A stretch of 64,000 nucleotides of DNA, from NCBI GenBank assembly GCA_963666575.2, contig CAXXYG010000016.1, positions 434,001 through 498,000 on the forward strand. The letters are read 5' to 3'. Positions within the stretch are counted from its first letter, which is position 1. The number at the start of each line of letters is the position of its first letter. Below the pieces are notes generated by a model. That model had not been told where the DNA came from, made no database searches, and worked only from the letters and a program-made list of their open reading frames with translations. Of this stretch, positions 1 to 9,914 are shown piece by piece. The stretch comes from JABMQB01 sp963666575. Lineage in GTDB: Bacteria > Bacteroidota > Bacteroidia > Bacteroidales > Prolixibacteraceae. The position numbers and the translations under genes are program-made.

Positions 1-1
1 A

Positions 2-637
2 AGTATTAACTGGTTTATGTCCAATAGTCCTCCCGGCCTGGTGTTTATGGATATTCAATTGGACGACGGTATTTGTTTCGAAATATTTGAGTCGGTAAAA
101 CTTGAGGTCCCCATAATTTTTACGACAGCATACGATGAATATGCCATAAAAGCTTTTAAAGTAAACAGTGTTGATTACCTTTTAAAACCCATTGAAAAAG
201 ATGCATTGGCTGGTGCATTTGTAAAATTTCAAAAAACTTTTGGGCAAACCGGCTCGCTAACACAAATTGAACAGGTAATTGGGCAATTGTCGAAAAAATA
301 CAAAGAACGTTTTTTTATAAAAGTGGGAAGCCATTACCGTTCGGTTGCAGTAAACGATATATTATGTTTTTATGTTGAGGGAAGGGCAACTTTTGTTAAA
401 ACAGTAGGAGGAAAAAATTACAGCCTCGATTATTCTCTTGGCCAACTTCAGGAAAAAATAAATCCCGAATTGTTTTTTCGGATCAACCGCAATTATTTGG
501 TAAACATGAATACAATAACCGATATTGTTAGTTATTCAACCAGCCGGATGAAAATAAAGCTCATAAATTTTGAGAACGACGATTTAATTATTAGCCGCGA
601 TAAAGTATCTGATTTTAAAAAATGGATGGACCGTTAA
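2..637 (+). CDS. LytTR-family response regulator, 5' end cut off by the window
   Basis: This is a two-component response regulator that would be phosphorylated by a histidine kinase and bind DNA through a C-terminal LytTR domain. The reading frame is open to the left edge, so the start lies outside the window; the first ATG at 17 falls inside the receiver domain and is not the true start. The phospho-acceptor aspartate is in the motif VFMDIQLDDG, followed by the conserved T/S (FTTAYDEYA) and K (LLKPIEKD) of a receiver. The LytTR domain fills the last 100 residues (KVGSHYRSVAVNDILCF, then FFRINRNYLVNM). Its kinase is probably upstream, outside the window. A hairpin at 671-696 follows the stop. 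It may or may not concern the adjacent glucan locus, which has its own LacI regulator. Confidence 0.9.
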   Translation, partial: SINWFMSNSPPGLVFMDIQLDDGICFEIFESVKLEVPIIFTTAYDEYAIKAFKVNSVDYLLKPIEKDALAGAFVKFQKTFGQTGSLTQIEQVIGQLSKKYKERFFIKVGSHYRSVAVNDILCFYVEGRATFVKTVGGKNYSLDYSLGQLQEKINPELFFRINRNYLVNMNTITDIVSYSTSRMKIKLINFENDDLIISRDKVSDFKKWMDR

Positions 638-670
638 TTGGTGATTACAATCCTGATTGGAACATAAAAA

Positions 671-697
671 AGCCAGAGAAAATATATTCTCCGGCCT
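671..697. terminator. Hairpin terminator between convergent genes
   Basis: The arms GCCAGAGAA (672-680) and TTCTCCGGC (687-695) pair with one mismatch, flanked by A-runs to the left and T-rich sequence to the right. It lies between the stop of the LytTR gene (637) and the stop of the convergent amylase gene (723), so it can end transcription from both sides. Confidence 0.6.
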
Positions 698-722
698 TTA
701 CTTCCCCTAACTAATCATCACC

Positions 723-3464
723 TTAATTAACAACAATTTTTTTCGTACGAACTGTTTTCTCCAGGTATATTTTTATAAAATAGATACCCGGAGAATAATC
801 AGCAATATTTATATGCGTTTGGTGTAAATTTTTATATTTCTGAATTAAAATTGTTTTTCCAGACAATGAATGTATATGAATTTTCGAGAATGGGTTTTTT
901 GAATCAATTGTAATCTGAGCGTTTGCTGGATTTGGGTAAACAGAAAGTATATTTTCTGGTTGTTCCGAAATTTGAATATCAGTGGCGATATCGGGTTTTT
1001 CAAATTGGCGTGTTGAATATAGCTGGTATTCGCCGGGAGACAATATAAATGTTTGAGGTAGAGTTTCAACCGATAAGGTTGAATTGGTAAAGTGTTCGAA
1101 CCAGGTTCCCAGCACTGGGAATGTAACCGTGGCTGATTTTTCTTGAGTGCTGAAATTTCCAATAATAAAAACATGGTTGCTTCCTGAGTTTAACCGGTAC
1201 CATTTAATTTCACCACTTAAATCGCTTGCCATTACTTGTGGCGAAAATTCTTCGTACGTTTTTTTCAGCGAATTAAGTTGGGCATAAATCCGAAATAAAT
1301 CGGTTCGGCCGGAGTCGTTTAGGTAATCCCAATGAGGAGGCTTTTCATTGAGGCGTCCACCAAATGCATCAATTGAAAAATCATAACCCCTTTCGCCAAA
1401 TTGCCAAATCATTTTGGGCCCTGGTAAAGGGATCATAAAAACTGCATTTAAGGCCATTCTTTCTAAAGCAATTGGCAGTGTTTTTACCGAATAGTTTGTT
1501 TCAACTTTTCCAAATTGAAGGCATTTATAGGTTAAACGTTCTTCGTCGTGGCTTTCCATATAGGTTACCAAATTTGGTTCGTCCCAATTGCGTTGAGTAA
1601 ATAAACCATTGCTTAAATCTGAATTTGTTGTGTATCCCATAGCGGCTTCACCATAATTGTGATTCATGTTTCCCCATAAAAGGATACCATCATTTGCCAA
1701 AACTGTTTCTTCCGAATTATCAGCCAGGTGTTCAAATATGATAATGGCATTGTTATTTTTTTCCCTGATTTTAGTGGCCATTCTTTTTAAGTTCGCGATA
1801 CGTGCTGCATCGTAAGTACTTCCCCAGCTTGATGGGCCATAGGTTGTGTTCGAAAATCCTTTGGTAAAATCAAATCGAAAACCATCAACCTTGTATTCCA
1901 TTAGCCAAAAAGTATTTATGCTATCGATCAGTTCACGGGTTGCCTCACTTTCGTGGTTAAAATCGTAGCCCCAATGAGCAGCTGTATTTTGAAAATTGTG
2001 TTCCACATTGTGCCACGGATTATCAGAAGTAACTGTCCAGTTGTCCATGTACATTTGCACAAAAGGGCTTTGTCCGTAACTGTGGTTGAGAACCATATCA
2101 ATTACCACTGCAATACCACGTTTGTGGCATTCATCAATCAATTTTTTTAAATCGTTTTTTGGGCCGTAATATTTATCCGGTGCAAAATAAAATGCAGGAT
2201 TATAACCCCAGCTTGAATTACCTTCAAACTCATTCACAGGCATTAGTTCTAACACATTTATTTCGAGGTCCTCCAAATAATCAAGGTTATCAATTACTCC
2301 CTGATAGCTGTGATCTGAAGTAAAATCACGAATTAGTAATTCATAAATTACCATTTTTTCTTTTTCGGGAGGCGAAAAATTTGAAATTTCCCATTGGTAA
2401 TTTTCTTGCCCGGGCTGAAGGACTGAAGCGATACCTTCGGTTTTTCCTTCGGGGTAGCTAATAAGGCCTGGGTAGGTTACAGAGGGAATATTTTTATCAT
2501 TCCACGGGTCAGAAATTTTTTCGGCATATGGATCAGCAACCAGGATTTTATTATCAATAAAATATTGGAAGATGTATTCTTGTCCTTTTGTAAGGTTATT
2601 AAGATCAAGCCAGAAAAAATCACCATCTTTTTTCATTTGGAATTCATTATTTGGGAGCCAATTGTTAAAATCGCCCAAAACAAATACAAATTCTTTTTCG
2701 GGGGCCCATAAAACAAGAGCAGCTGTGCTATCGGTGAGGTAATTAATTCCTTTCTGATAGTTGTTGGGTTTTGTTTGTGATACAATATTTTCTTTGACAC
2801 ATATATAAGCTGAATCGTAAAGTGTAGTTTCTCCGGAAGTTGCTTCAGCAATAATCCAGAAGTTACCACTTTCGTTAAATGTTTTAGATGTTGAAATTGA
2901 GGTTCCCTGTGTTTGATTTAATAGTGTTTCGTTGAGTGAAAGTTTTAATGATGATGCGATTGAACTATTGGCCGAAATTGCTATGGTTTGTCCTTTGTTT
3001 ACAATGGTTTTATGGGCAGGTGTTGCAATTTCAACCACAAGCCCTTCCTGGTAAACAGTTACAAACAGGTCGTTGGTTTGTTTAGTGCCATCTGCCGAAC
3101 GAAAAACAAAGGCCAATTTTAGTACTTTTTCATTGCCTGAAACAGAATAATAAGAACTGATATCGGGAGAAATTTCTAATTCATAAATTCCATTTCCTTT
3201 GTTTGTTAATTGTGGTTGAAGGGTATTGTTACCCCAACTACCTATTACATGTTGCCAGTCATTTTTTCCTTCAATCATTACACCTGTGTGGGCATATAGT
3301 TCACCGGTAAAATAGCCCAATCGTGTTTCTTCCGATGAATCAAATGTAACGGTTACTTTTTGCGAAGCAACAGGAAGCAGAGGATCAGTAACAACCTGAG
3401 ATTTTACGCTATAAAAAGTGAATATAAAAAGTAATATTAAGCCAAATAGTGTAAATCCTTTCAT
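723..3464 (-). CDS. Secreted GH13 alpha-amylase family enzyme with T9SS C-terminal domain
   Basis: This protein (913 aa) should hydrolyse alpha-1,4-glucans outside the cell. A signal peptide (about residues 1-22) is followed by beta-rich modules (about 24-225), a CBM48/E-set-like domain (about 230-335, with VLGDFNNWLP) and the GH13 barrel (about 370-760). The three GH13 catalytic residues are visible: D532 in GFRFDFTKGF, E578 in IIFEHLADN and D640 in MESHDEERL. The last 75 residues (ILSVYPNPANAQITIDS to the end) are a type A T9SS sorting domain, so it is probably exported through the type IX system and kept at the surface or released. It lies just behind susE in the same direction, but hairpin 3483-3518 sits between them, so its expression may depend on readthrough or its own promoter. 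The exact specificity (amylase or pullulanase type) cannot be read from the sequence. Confidence 0.92.
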   Translation of the reverse strand: MKGFTLFGLILLFIFTFYSVKSQVVTDPLLPVASQKVTVTFDSSEETRLGYFTGELYAHTGVMIEGKNDWQHVIGSWGNNTLQPQLTNKGNGIYELEISPDISSYYSVSGNEKVLKLAFVFRSADGTKQTNDLFVTVYQEGLVVEIATPAHKTIVNKGQTIAISANSSIASSLKLSLNETLLNQTQGTSISTSKTFNESGNFWIIAEATSGETTLYDSAYICVKENIVSQTKPNNYQKGINYLTDSTAALVLWAPEKEFVFVLGDFNNWLPNNEFQMKKDGDFFWLDLNNLTKGQEYIFQYFIDNKILVADPYAEKISDPWNDKNIPSVTYPGLISYPEGKTEGIASVLQPGQENYQWEISNFSPPEKEKMVIYELLIRDFTSDHSYQGVIDNLDYLEDLEINVLELMPVNEFEGNSSWGYNPAFYFAPDKYYGPKNDLKKLIDECHKRGIAVVIDMVLNHSYGQSPFVQMYMDNWTVTSDNPWHNVEHNFQNTAAHWGYDFNHESEATRELIDSINTFWLMEYKVDGFRFDFTKGFSNTTYGPSSWGSTYDAARIANLKRMATKIREKNNNAIIIFEHLADNSEETVLANDGILLWGNMNHNYGEAAMGYTTNSDLSNGLFTQRNWDEPNLVTYMESHDEERLTYKCLQFGKVETNYSVKTLPIALERMALNAVFMIPLPGPKMIWQFGERGYDFSIDAFGGRLNEKPPHWDYLNDSGRTDLFRIYAQLNSLKKTYEEFSPQVMASDLSGEIKWYRLNSGSNHVFIIGNFSTQEKSATVTFPVLGTWFEHFTNSTLSVETLPQTFILSPGEYQLYSTRQFEKPDIATDIQISEQPENILSVYPNPANAQITIDSKNPFSKIHIHSLSGKTILIQKYKNLHQTHINIADYSPGIYFIKIYLEKTVRTKKIVVN

Positions 3465-3482
3465 GCCTTCTGTGGTGATTAA

Positions 3483-3518
3483 AAAACAAATAGCGTAGAA
3501 GCCTACGCTATTTGTTTT
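3483..3518 (-). terminator. Strong hairpin between susE and the amylase gene
   Basis: A perfect 16-bp inverted repeat (AAAACAAATAGCGTAG at 3483-3498, its complement at 3503-3518) with a 4-base loop and flanking A/T runs. It follows the susE stop (3535) on the minus strand and lies 19 bp before the amylase start codon, so it probably ends or attenuates the susCDE transcript. Confidence 0.8.
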
Positions 3519-3534
3519 ATATTAATAGTAGTTG

Positions 3535-4656
3535 TTATTGTTTTGTAATTTTATAAGTATTCTCGGTAAAATCAATTTCGATTTTATAAGAACCGGCAGT
3601 CGATTGTTCAGGAATTTGTGGAGGATCAGGATCTGCATCACCTGCTCTGTAAACTAATTTTCCAAATACTGCTGCTGCACCTTCGGTTGCACCCCATTGA
3701 GGAGCCCATGCACCGCTGTTTGAAGCCATAATTTTCATGCCACCATTTCCGACTGAAAGGTTGGTTGTTAATGAATATTTACCCACACCATCTTTGGTGA
3801 ATGGGACACCGTTTTCAGGAGTCCATCCTGCGTCAGTTGCACCACCTACGAGGTAAACAACATCAGGTATTGGATAAACAACATACGTCAGATTGGTGAT
3901 ATCAGCAACTACCCTGTAATCTCCTTCAACTGCAGGTGTTGGGATTGAGGCTGGATCAGCGGTTGCTTCATCAGGCCTGTATACCAGGTTGCCACTTGTA
4001 TTTGTGCCATCGGCATCGGTTCCCCATTGTGGAGCCCAGGCACCTAACGTATGAATAAATTTCATGGCATCGTCGGCTTTTAAATGGGCAACAATTCCAT
4101 AAACACCAGGACTCATATAAGGAGCCGGTAACGCATTGGCGTTGTCCCATCCCGGATCAGTTCCACCACCCAACAAGTATATTGGAGGAAGTTTAACAGA
4201 ATATGGAATAGCATCGAAAGCAAATACATTTGAATATTGAGGTTGTGTATTATTGCTAACAAAAGCTTTTACCCTTAGCTCGAGGCCGGTTTTTACATCC
4301 GGATCGAGTTCCATCATTATTAATGCATCGTTTAGCTTTCCAATTGTAATATTAAACATGGATACTTTAGAAGTTGAAAGTTCTAGTAAATTGGCAAAAT
4401 TTGTACCGGCAACAGCTAATTCAACTGTATAGTTAATTGCGGCGCGATAACCAAAATTAGCTTTTGTCCATGTTAATTCTGCTGCATTTTCATCAGCGGC
4501 TTCCTGGCTGAGCAACATACTGGATGAAGCGTTAACTTTTAAATTTGGGCTTCCAATGTATTGAATTACAGGATCAGTTTCAAATTCATCACAAGATTGA
4601 AAGACAAACAATCCAGATAAAACGATTAATAAAATAAGTATCTTTTTCATTTTCAC
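3535..4656 (-). CDS. SusE/SusF-like surface starch-binding lipoprotein
   Basis: This is a non-enzymatic glucan-binding lipoprotein that should sit on the outer face of the outer membrane and help the SusCD complex capture starch. A lipobox (FVFQSC, Cys22) follows the signal sequence. Residues about 30-150 resemble the SusE N-terminal Ig-like domain. Two tandem carbohydrate-binding repeats follow, each starting YLLGGGTDPGW or YLVGGATDAGW and each carrying GAWAPQWG with tryptophans suited to stacking on sugar rings, at about residues 158-263 and 264-373. At 373 aa it is close to SusE in length and has two rather than three binding domains. It is third in the minus-strand operon susC-susD-susE, 15 bp after susD, and is followed by a terminator hairpin. 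Confidence 0.9.
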   Translation of the reverse strand: MKMKKILILLIVLSGLFVFQSCDEFETDPVIQYIGSPNLKVNASSSMLLSQEAADENAAELTWTKANFGYRAAINYTVELAVAGTNFANLLELSTSKVSMFNITIGKLNDALIMMELDPDVKTGLELRVKAFVSNNTQPQYSNVFAFDAIPYSVKLPPIYLLGGGTDPGWDNANALPAPYMSPGVYGIVAHLKADDAMKFIHTLGAWAPQWGTDADGTNTSGNLVYRPDEATADPASIPTPAVEGDYRVVADITNLTYVVYPIPDVVYLVGGATDAGWTPENGVPFTKDGVGKYSLTTNLSVGNGGMKIMASNSGAWAPQWGATEGAAAVFGKLVYRAGDADPDPPQIPEQSTAGSYKIEIDFTENTYKITKQ

Positions 4657-4671
4657 TTGATTTAAATTTGA

Positions 4672-6930
4672 TTAATAACCCGGGTTTTGTTTCAGGTTGA
4701 TATTCGCTACAACATCGGATGCCGGGATGGGGTAAATATTATATTTTGCATCGATAGCTTTCCCTTCCTGAACAGCACCTTTCCATTGCCATATATATTC
4801 ATCACCACTAAATTTTCCAAACCTGATGAGGTCGGTTCTTCTGTGTCCTTCCCAGAAAAGTTCACGGCCTCGCTCGTCAATAATAAAATCGAGAGTCAAT
4901 TCACCCTGAGTGATATTTCCACCGGTATCTGTATAGGCCCTTGTCCTAAGCTGATTAATATAACCAAGTGCAGTTCCTATATCACCTCCTGAGCCGCCCC
5001 GAAGAACAGCTTCGGCATACATTAAGTAAGCATCGGCCAAACGGAACATTGGGAAGTCGGTATCAGAATGAGTAACATCCGATCCGGGAATACCATCAGA
5101 AGTAACGTTTTTCCATTTAGTAACGGCCCAGCCTTCTGTAAATTCAAATGGGTCGGTAATGTCAAGAGTTTGTCCATCGGAATGGAACAATGCCCGTTCG
5201 TCGGAGCTAAATTTTTCGACTGAATATGTATAATCAGGTGTGCCAATATAAAGTTTAATCTCGTATTTTCCAGGATCGCTGATGATTATGTTTGAACCAC
5301 CATACTCCAAAATACCATCGGCATCGTTATCTCCCAAATTGATATCCCAGCCATCGTTGGCTCTGAATTTTATTTCTCCCGAACCAAGTTCAACAATCAT
5401 AGTCCATGCTTTTTCATCAGCATCATATTCCATATTGGTATCGGTATCCCAACCTCCCGGAGTTGCATCACCAATAAGGCCCCAATCGGTTTTTGTGACC
5501 GTGTATTTTGCGTCATTAAAATCGGCAGTAAGTCGGTAAAATCCACTTTCGGCTACTTTAATGTTTTTACTGTCCCAGCTTCCAATTAACAGGTTGCCTG
5601 TATTTCCAAGTTCATCAACATCGCCATTGGTTGTTGCTTCTTCCCATCCGGGAATTTTATTGAGTTTAAATTCGACATTGTTGTTGGCAAACCAAACGTA
5701 ACCTTCGTAGGTTTCATCAGAATTAACGGATGCAAGTTTTGCTACTGCTTCGTCATCAGGTGCCCAGTCTGCACCATAACCACTGGCAGCCTGGTAATTC
5801 CCAGGCACATAAAGCAAAGGGTATTCGGCAGCACTTTTTAAGGGAATTCTGGCGCTTTTTAATGTTTCGAGGTTGTAAAATTTACCAACAAAACTTTTCA
5901 TAACCCGTAATCCTGACCATGATTCCTGAGTCCCAAAATCGGCTGGATTCATTGTACCACCGATAGCTGCATCGATTATAAATGTAGTACCTCCCCAGGT
6001 TTTAGTATTAACACCGTCAAAAGTGATTGGAAAAATAACTTCGCCAGATAAATGGTTATCTGCCATAAATAGGTGTGAATAATTATTTTCCAATGTATAA
6101 CCTGCTCCAATAACTTTATTGACGTAGGTTAAACATTCGGTATTTTTAGGTTCCCCAATATATACTTCGGCGTTTTGGTACAATTTTCCCAATAACATCC
6201 AGAGGGCGGCTTTATCAGCCCGGCCATATTCATTTGCCCGTGGAGCCTGAAGTTCTTCTTCAATTGCCAGAAGTTCCGATTCAATATAGGCGTAAAGTTC
6301 AGCCCTATTGGTTTGTTCCGGAAAAAATGAACCTACTGCATCTTCTTCAGTAACAAAAGGTACATTGGCAAACATATCTAATGCATGGTAATAGCTTAAT
6401 GCCCGCAAGAATCTGGCTTCAGCCCTAAAACCGTTTATTTCAGTTTGTTTAGCGGCATCAATTCCCCGGTCGTTCATTTTGGCTTCGGTTGTCTCCCTGA
6501 TAAATTCATTACAAAGCGAAACCTGATAGAATACGCGGTAGTACATGTTTGAGATAAACTCGTTATTTGAACCCCAGTCCATTTCCCAGTAATCACGTAA
6601 GTTGCCGTCATTCCACGAGATAATAGCTTCGTCGGTAGGTAGTTCCTGTGCATACCAGTAAGCCCTTAAGTACTGGCCAAAACCTTCATCGAGCCCACTT
6701 AGGTCGTTATTCCCAGCGGGTCCTTCTTGCCCTGAAACTGCCAGGCCGGCATACAATTTTGCTAATACTTGATAGTACGAATCCGCATTTTCATACACCG
6801 ACGCGGACGTTACCACGTCTTTATCAAGCGGCAAAGTATCGAGATCCTTCATACATGATGTAAATGCAAAAAGCAGTGCAGTTACAATAATCAGAATATA
6901 TTTATATTTTTTTAAAATCATGATCTTCAC
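4672..6930 (-). CDS. SusD/RagB-family lipoprotein with inserted carbohydrate-binding domains
   Basis: SusD proteins form the lid of the SusC transporter and bind the oligosaccharide. The lipobox is FAFTSC (Cys26). The TPR-like SusD core is clear, from the N-terminal LYAGLAVSGQEGP region to the C-terminal FRLADAYLMYAEAVLRGG and FIIDERGRELFWEGHRRTDL. The protein has 752 aa, far longer than the usual 500-580. The extra length is an insertion at about residues 405-572 that looks like two SusE/SusF-type binding modules; the second contains GLIGDATPGGWDTDTN and IKFRANDGWDIN. The insertion is in frame and the downstream SusD motifs are intact, so it is a domain insertion, not a disruption. The gene begins 8 bp after susC. 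Start could be residue 1 or Met4. Confidence 0.92.
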   Translation of the reverse strand: MKIMILKKYKYILIIVTALLFAFTSCMKDLDTLPLDKDVVTSASVYENADSYYQVLAKLYAGLAVSGQEGPAGNNDLSGLDEGFGQYLRAYWYAQELPTDEAIISWNDGNLRDYWEMDWGSNNEFISNMYYRVFYQVSLCNEFIRETTEAKMNDRGIDAAKQTEINGFRAEARFLRALSYYHALDMFANVPFVTEEDAVGSFFPEQTNRAELYAYIESELLAIEEELQAPRANEYGRADKAALWMLLGKLYQNAEVYIGEPKNTECLTYVNKVIGAGYTLENNYSHLFMADNHLSGEVIFPITFDGVNTKTWGGTTFIIDAAIGGTMNPADFGTQESWSGLRVMKSFVGKFYNLETLKSARIPLKSAAEYPLLYVPGNYQAASGYGADWAPDDEAVAKLASVNSDETYEGYVWFANNNVEFKLNKIPGWEEATTNGDVDELGNTGNLLIGSWDSKNIKVAESGFYRLTADFNDAKYTVTKTDWGLIGDATPGGWDTDTNMEYDADEKAWTMIVELGSGEIKFRANDGWDINLGDNDADGILEYGGSNIIISDPGKYEIKLYIGTPDYTYSVEKFSSDERALFHSDGQTLDITDPFEFTEGWAVTKWKNVTSDGIPGSDVTHSDTDFPMFRLADAYLMYAEAVLRGGSGGDIGTALGYINQLRTRAYTDTGGNITQGELTLDFIIDERGRELFWEGHRRTDLIRFGKFSGDEYIWQWKGAVQEGKAIDAKYNIYPIPASDVVANINLKQNPGY

Positions 6931-6938
6931 TTTTTATA

Positions 6939-9914
6939 TTAATAATCAATGCTTACACCTAACATGAAAGTTGTAGGACGTGGATAGATGTTATTATCTA
7001 TACCATTACTAACTTCAGGATCTAATCCTTCGTAGTTGGTAATCACAAATACATTTTGTGCTGTGCCGTACACTCTGAGGTTTAGATTGTCGTTAAAAGC
7101 ATTTTTGAATGTATATCCCAGGCTTACATTATCGAGCCTTCCGAATGACGCTTCGCGGACATAAAAATCAGAGAAGTATTCAACATTTTCAAATGGTGCT
7201 TTTTCGATACTTTTTGAAATATTGCTTAATATTCCGGTTGCATTATACAGATTGCTGTAAGCTGTTCCTGACCAACGATTGTTATAAACATAATTGCCCA
7301 GATTTACTCTGCCTGCAAAGCTGAAATCCCAGTTTTTATAATTCAGGCGCGATGAAAATCCCATAAATACATCGGGGGCCGCTTTTTTATACCTGTAGCG
7401 GTCATCGTTTGTAATTTCGCCTTCCCGACTGGTATCTTCATAAAGGCCTTCGATTGGCATTCCCTCGGCGTCAAATATTTGTTTATAAACAAAAAATGAA
7501 CTGGCAGGGTAACCTACACTGTGAATTTGAATATTATTTCCTACACCTCCTGCAATTCCACCTGTTTCAACACCAATGTAACTCGGATCGTCAATGGCTG
7601 TTAGTTTGGTGATTTTATTTTTATTGTATGAAACATTAAATCCAATTTCCCAGGAAAGATCCTGTTTTGAAATTGCCATGGCATTTATAGTAAACTCAGC
7701 CCCTTTGTTTTCAAGGTCACCAACATTTGTTAATATATAGTTTGTTAAATTGGTGCCTGCCGGAACAGGGATAAAGTTAATCAGGTCGTCAGTTTGTCTT
7801 AGATAGGCATCGATAGAACCTGTAATACGGTTGTTGAGAAATCCATAGTCAATTCCAATATTGTAGGTGGTTGTTTCTTCCCATTTGATATTGGCATCAT
7901 ATCCTTCGGGCCTTAAAGTTGTAACATATTTATTTCCAAATTGCATTTGGGCATTTGGTTCGCTATATGTATAACTTGGCAAATAAGGGTAGTCGTTGTT
8001 TGAAATGTTTTGTTGACCGGTTATACCATAGCCAAGCCTAAGTTTAAGGTCCGATATTGTTTTATTTCCTTTCAGGAAGTTTTCTTCTTTTACTTTCCAG
8101 GCTAGTGCCGCAGAGGGGAATGTACCCCACCGTGTTTCAGGTGAAAACCTTGAAGAACCATCGTGGCGCACAGTAACTGTGAGCAGGTATTTATTCAAGT
8201 ATGAATAGTTTAATCTTCCGAAGAAAGAAACAAGGTAATTTTCGGTTTCATAGTCGGTATCGTTATAAATCAGATTTCCACGGACATTGGAATTGTATGT
8301 TGTCCCGGCCCTCCAGAAATGTTGCCATGAATAACCGGCCATAACATCGATGTGGCTATCAATTTCATCAAAATCTTTTACATAATTGAGGTAAATATCG
8401 AGCAACTCATTTTTTTTGTCCTGTGTATAGGTATTATCATTTCCTCCACCGTTAACATTATCATATGCCCACGAGGCATTTTCAGGAACAAAACGAAAAC
8501 CATCACTTGTTGAGTAATCGGCACCTGCATTTATGTTAACCCTCAATTCAGGCAGGAAATGGAATTTATAGTCAACTTGAATATTTCCGATTCCTCTGTA
8601 AATATCCGATTGGTCGTCCTGCATTTCGAGCTGTGCCAAAGGGTTGGTAGTTGCCAATGTATTTGGATTGCCATTTGGAATGGTCCAGGTAAAATAACCA
8701 CCATAAGGGCTGTTCGAATCATATACCGGTTGTGTTGGATCAAAACTAACTGCCGACCCAATAGCTCCTTCGTTGGCAAAGTTGTTGTGTATATACATAC
8801 CTTTAAAATTGGCATTGATACTTAGGAGTCCATCAAAAAATGTAGGATTTAGGCCAATTGTACCTGTGTACCTTTCCAATCCCGAAGTTTTTAAAATTCC
8901 TTGCTGGTTGGTATATCCAAGCGAAATCCGATAAGGTTGCTCTTTGATCAAACCTGTGATACTAAGGTTATGATCGTGGCTAATAGCTTCCCTGTAAATT
9001 AAATCCTGCCAATTTGTATTTTCAGTACCTAATAAAGCTGTGGTAGTTGGTTTATCTGCATAGTAGTCTTGAATAAGTGCCCTGTAACCATCTGCATCGA
9101 AAATATCAACTTCGTTAGTTTTTACACTTACCGAAACATTGCCATTGTAGGTAATTTTCATTGGGTGGCCTTTTGTACCTTTCTTAGTTGTAATAATAAT
9201 TACACCGTTTGAAGCCCTTGAACCATAAATAGCTGTGGCCGATGCATCCTTTAAAACAGTAAAAGTTGCAATATCGTTTGGGTGGATAGTGCTTAATGGA
9301 TTCCGCATACCAGAAATACCATCGTTATCAATAGGAACACCATCAATTACGAATAATGGGTCGTTACTGGCCGATAAGGAAGAACCACCCCTGATGCGTA
9401 TAGTCGCCCCTTCACCTGGGGCTCCACCACCTGAGGTAATCTGTACTCCTGCAATTTTTCCTGATACCAGTTCTTGTGGTGAGGTAATTGCCCCGGCATT
9501 AAAATCATCGGAACTAATGGCTGAAACGGAGCCCGTTGCGTCCGATTTTTTAACTTGTCCATATCCAATTACTACAACTTCGTCCAGTTGTTCAACATCC
9601 ATAATCAGGCCTATATTAATTGAGGATTGTTCTCCTACAATTATTTGCTGAGATACATAACCAATAAATGAAAAAACAAGGGTATTTCCTTGAGATACAT
9701 TTAATGAATAGTCTCCATCGATATTGGTAACTGTACCTATTGTTGTCCCTTCTATTAGAATGGAAACTCCTGGAAGAGATTCACCGGTTGATTCGTCAGT
9801 TACCTTACCTGTTATTGTTTTTTGTTGTGCATAACCAGTCGAAACCGAAAGGAAGGCAATTAAAAACAACAACAACTTGAGATTTTTAAGAATTCTAATC
9901 ATAGTTTTAGTCAT
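6939..9914 (-). CDS. SusC/RagA-family TonB-linked outer-membrane transporter
   Basis: This 991-aa beta-barrel protein should import maltodextrins across the outer membrane using TonB energy, capped by the SusD protein encoded next to it. After a signal peptide (ending near TGYAQQ) there is a carboxypeptidase-regulatory-like domain (ITGKVTDESTGESLPGVSI), then the TonB-box/plug start (LDEVVVIGYGQVKKSDATG) with the SusC signature around the plug (SGKIAGVQITSGGGAPGEGA, VLKDASATAIYGSRASNGVI), and a C-terminal barrel ending in aromatic strand residues (FMLGVSIDY). The length is normal for the family. It is the first gene of the minus-strand operon and is divergent from the lacI gene, with an operator-like inverted repeat between them. 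Confidence 0.95.
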   Translation of the reverse strand: MTKTMIRILKNLKLLLFLIAFLSVSTGYAQQKTITGKVTDESTGESLPGVSILIEGTTIGTVTNIDGDYSLNVSQGNTLVFSFIGYVSQQIIVGEQSSINIGLIMDVEQLDEVVVIGYGQVKKSDATGSVSAISSDDFNAGAITSPQELVSGKIAGVQITSGGGAPGEGATIRIRGGSSLSASNDPLFVIDGVPIDNDGISGMRNPLSTIHPNDIATFTVLKDASATAIYGSRASNGVIIITTKKGTKGHPMKITYNGNVSVSVKTNEVDIFDADGYRALIQDYYADKPTTTALLGTENTNWQDLIYREAISHDHNLSITGLIKEQPYRISLGYTNQQGILKTSGLERYTGTIGLNPTFFDGLLSINANFKGMYIHNNFANEGAIGSAVSFDPTQPVYDSNSPYGGYFTWTIPNGNPNTLATTNPLAQLEMQDDQSDIYRGIGNIQVDYKFHFLPELRVNINAGADYSTSDGFRFVPENASWAYDNVNGGGNDNTYTQDKKNELLDIYLNYVKDFDEIDSHIDVMAGYSWQHFWRAGTTYNSNVRGNLIYNDTDYETENYLVSFFGRLNYSYLNKYLLTVTVRHDGSSRFSPETRWGTFPSAALAWKVKEENFLKGNKTISDLKLRLGYGITGQQNISNNDYPYLPSYTYSEPNAQMQFGNKYVTTLRPEGYDANIKWEETTTYNIGIDYGFLNNRITGSIDAYLRQTDDLINFIPVPAGTNLTNYILTNVGDLENKGAEFTINAMAISKQDLSWEIGFNVSYNKNKITKLTAIDDPSYIGVETGGIAGGVGNNIQIHSVGYPASSFFVYKQIFDAEGMPIEGLYEDTSREGEITNDDRYRYKKAAPDVFMGFSSRLNYKNWDFSFAGRVNLGNYVYNNRWSGTAYSNLYNATGILSNISKSIEKAPFENVEYFSDFYVREASFGRLDNVSLGYTFKNAFNDNLNLRVYGTAQNVFVITNYEGLDPEVSNGIDNNIYPRPTTFMLGVSIDY

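Noticed and set aside
9235..9651. A 138-codon open frame on the plus strand
   Set aside because: Antisense to the well-conserved plug region of susC; Ser/Pro/Thr-rich shadow.
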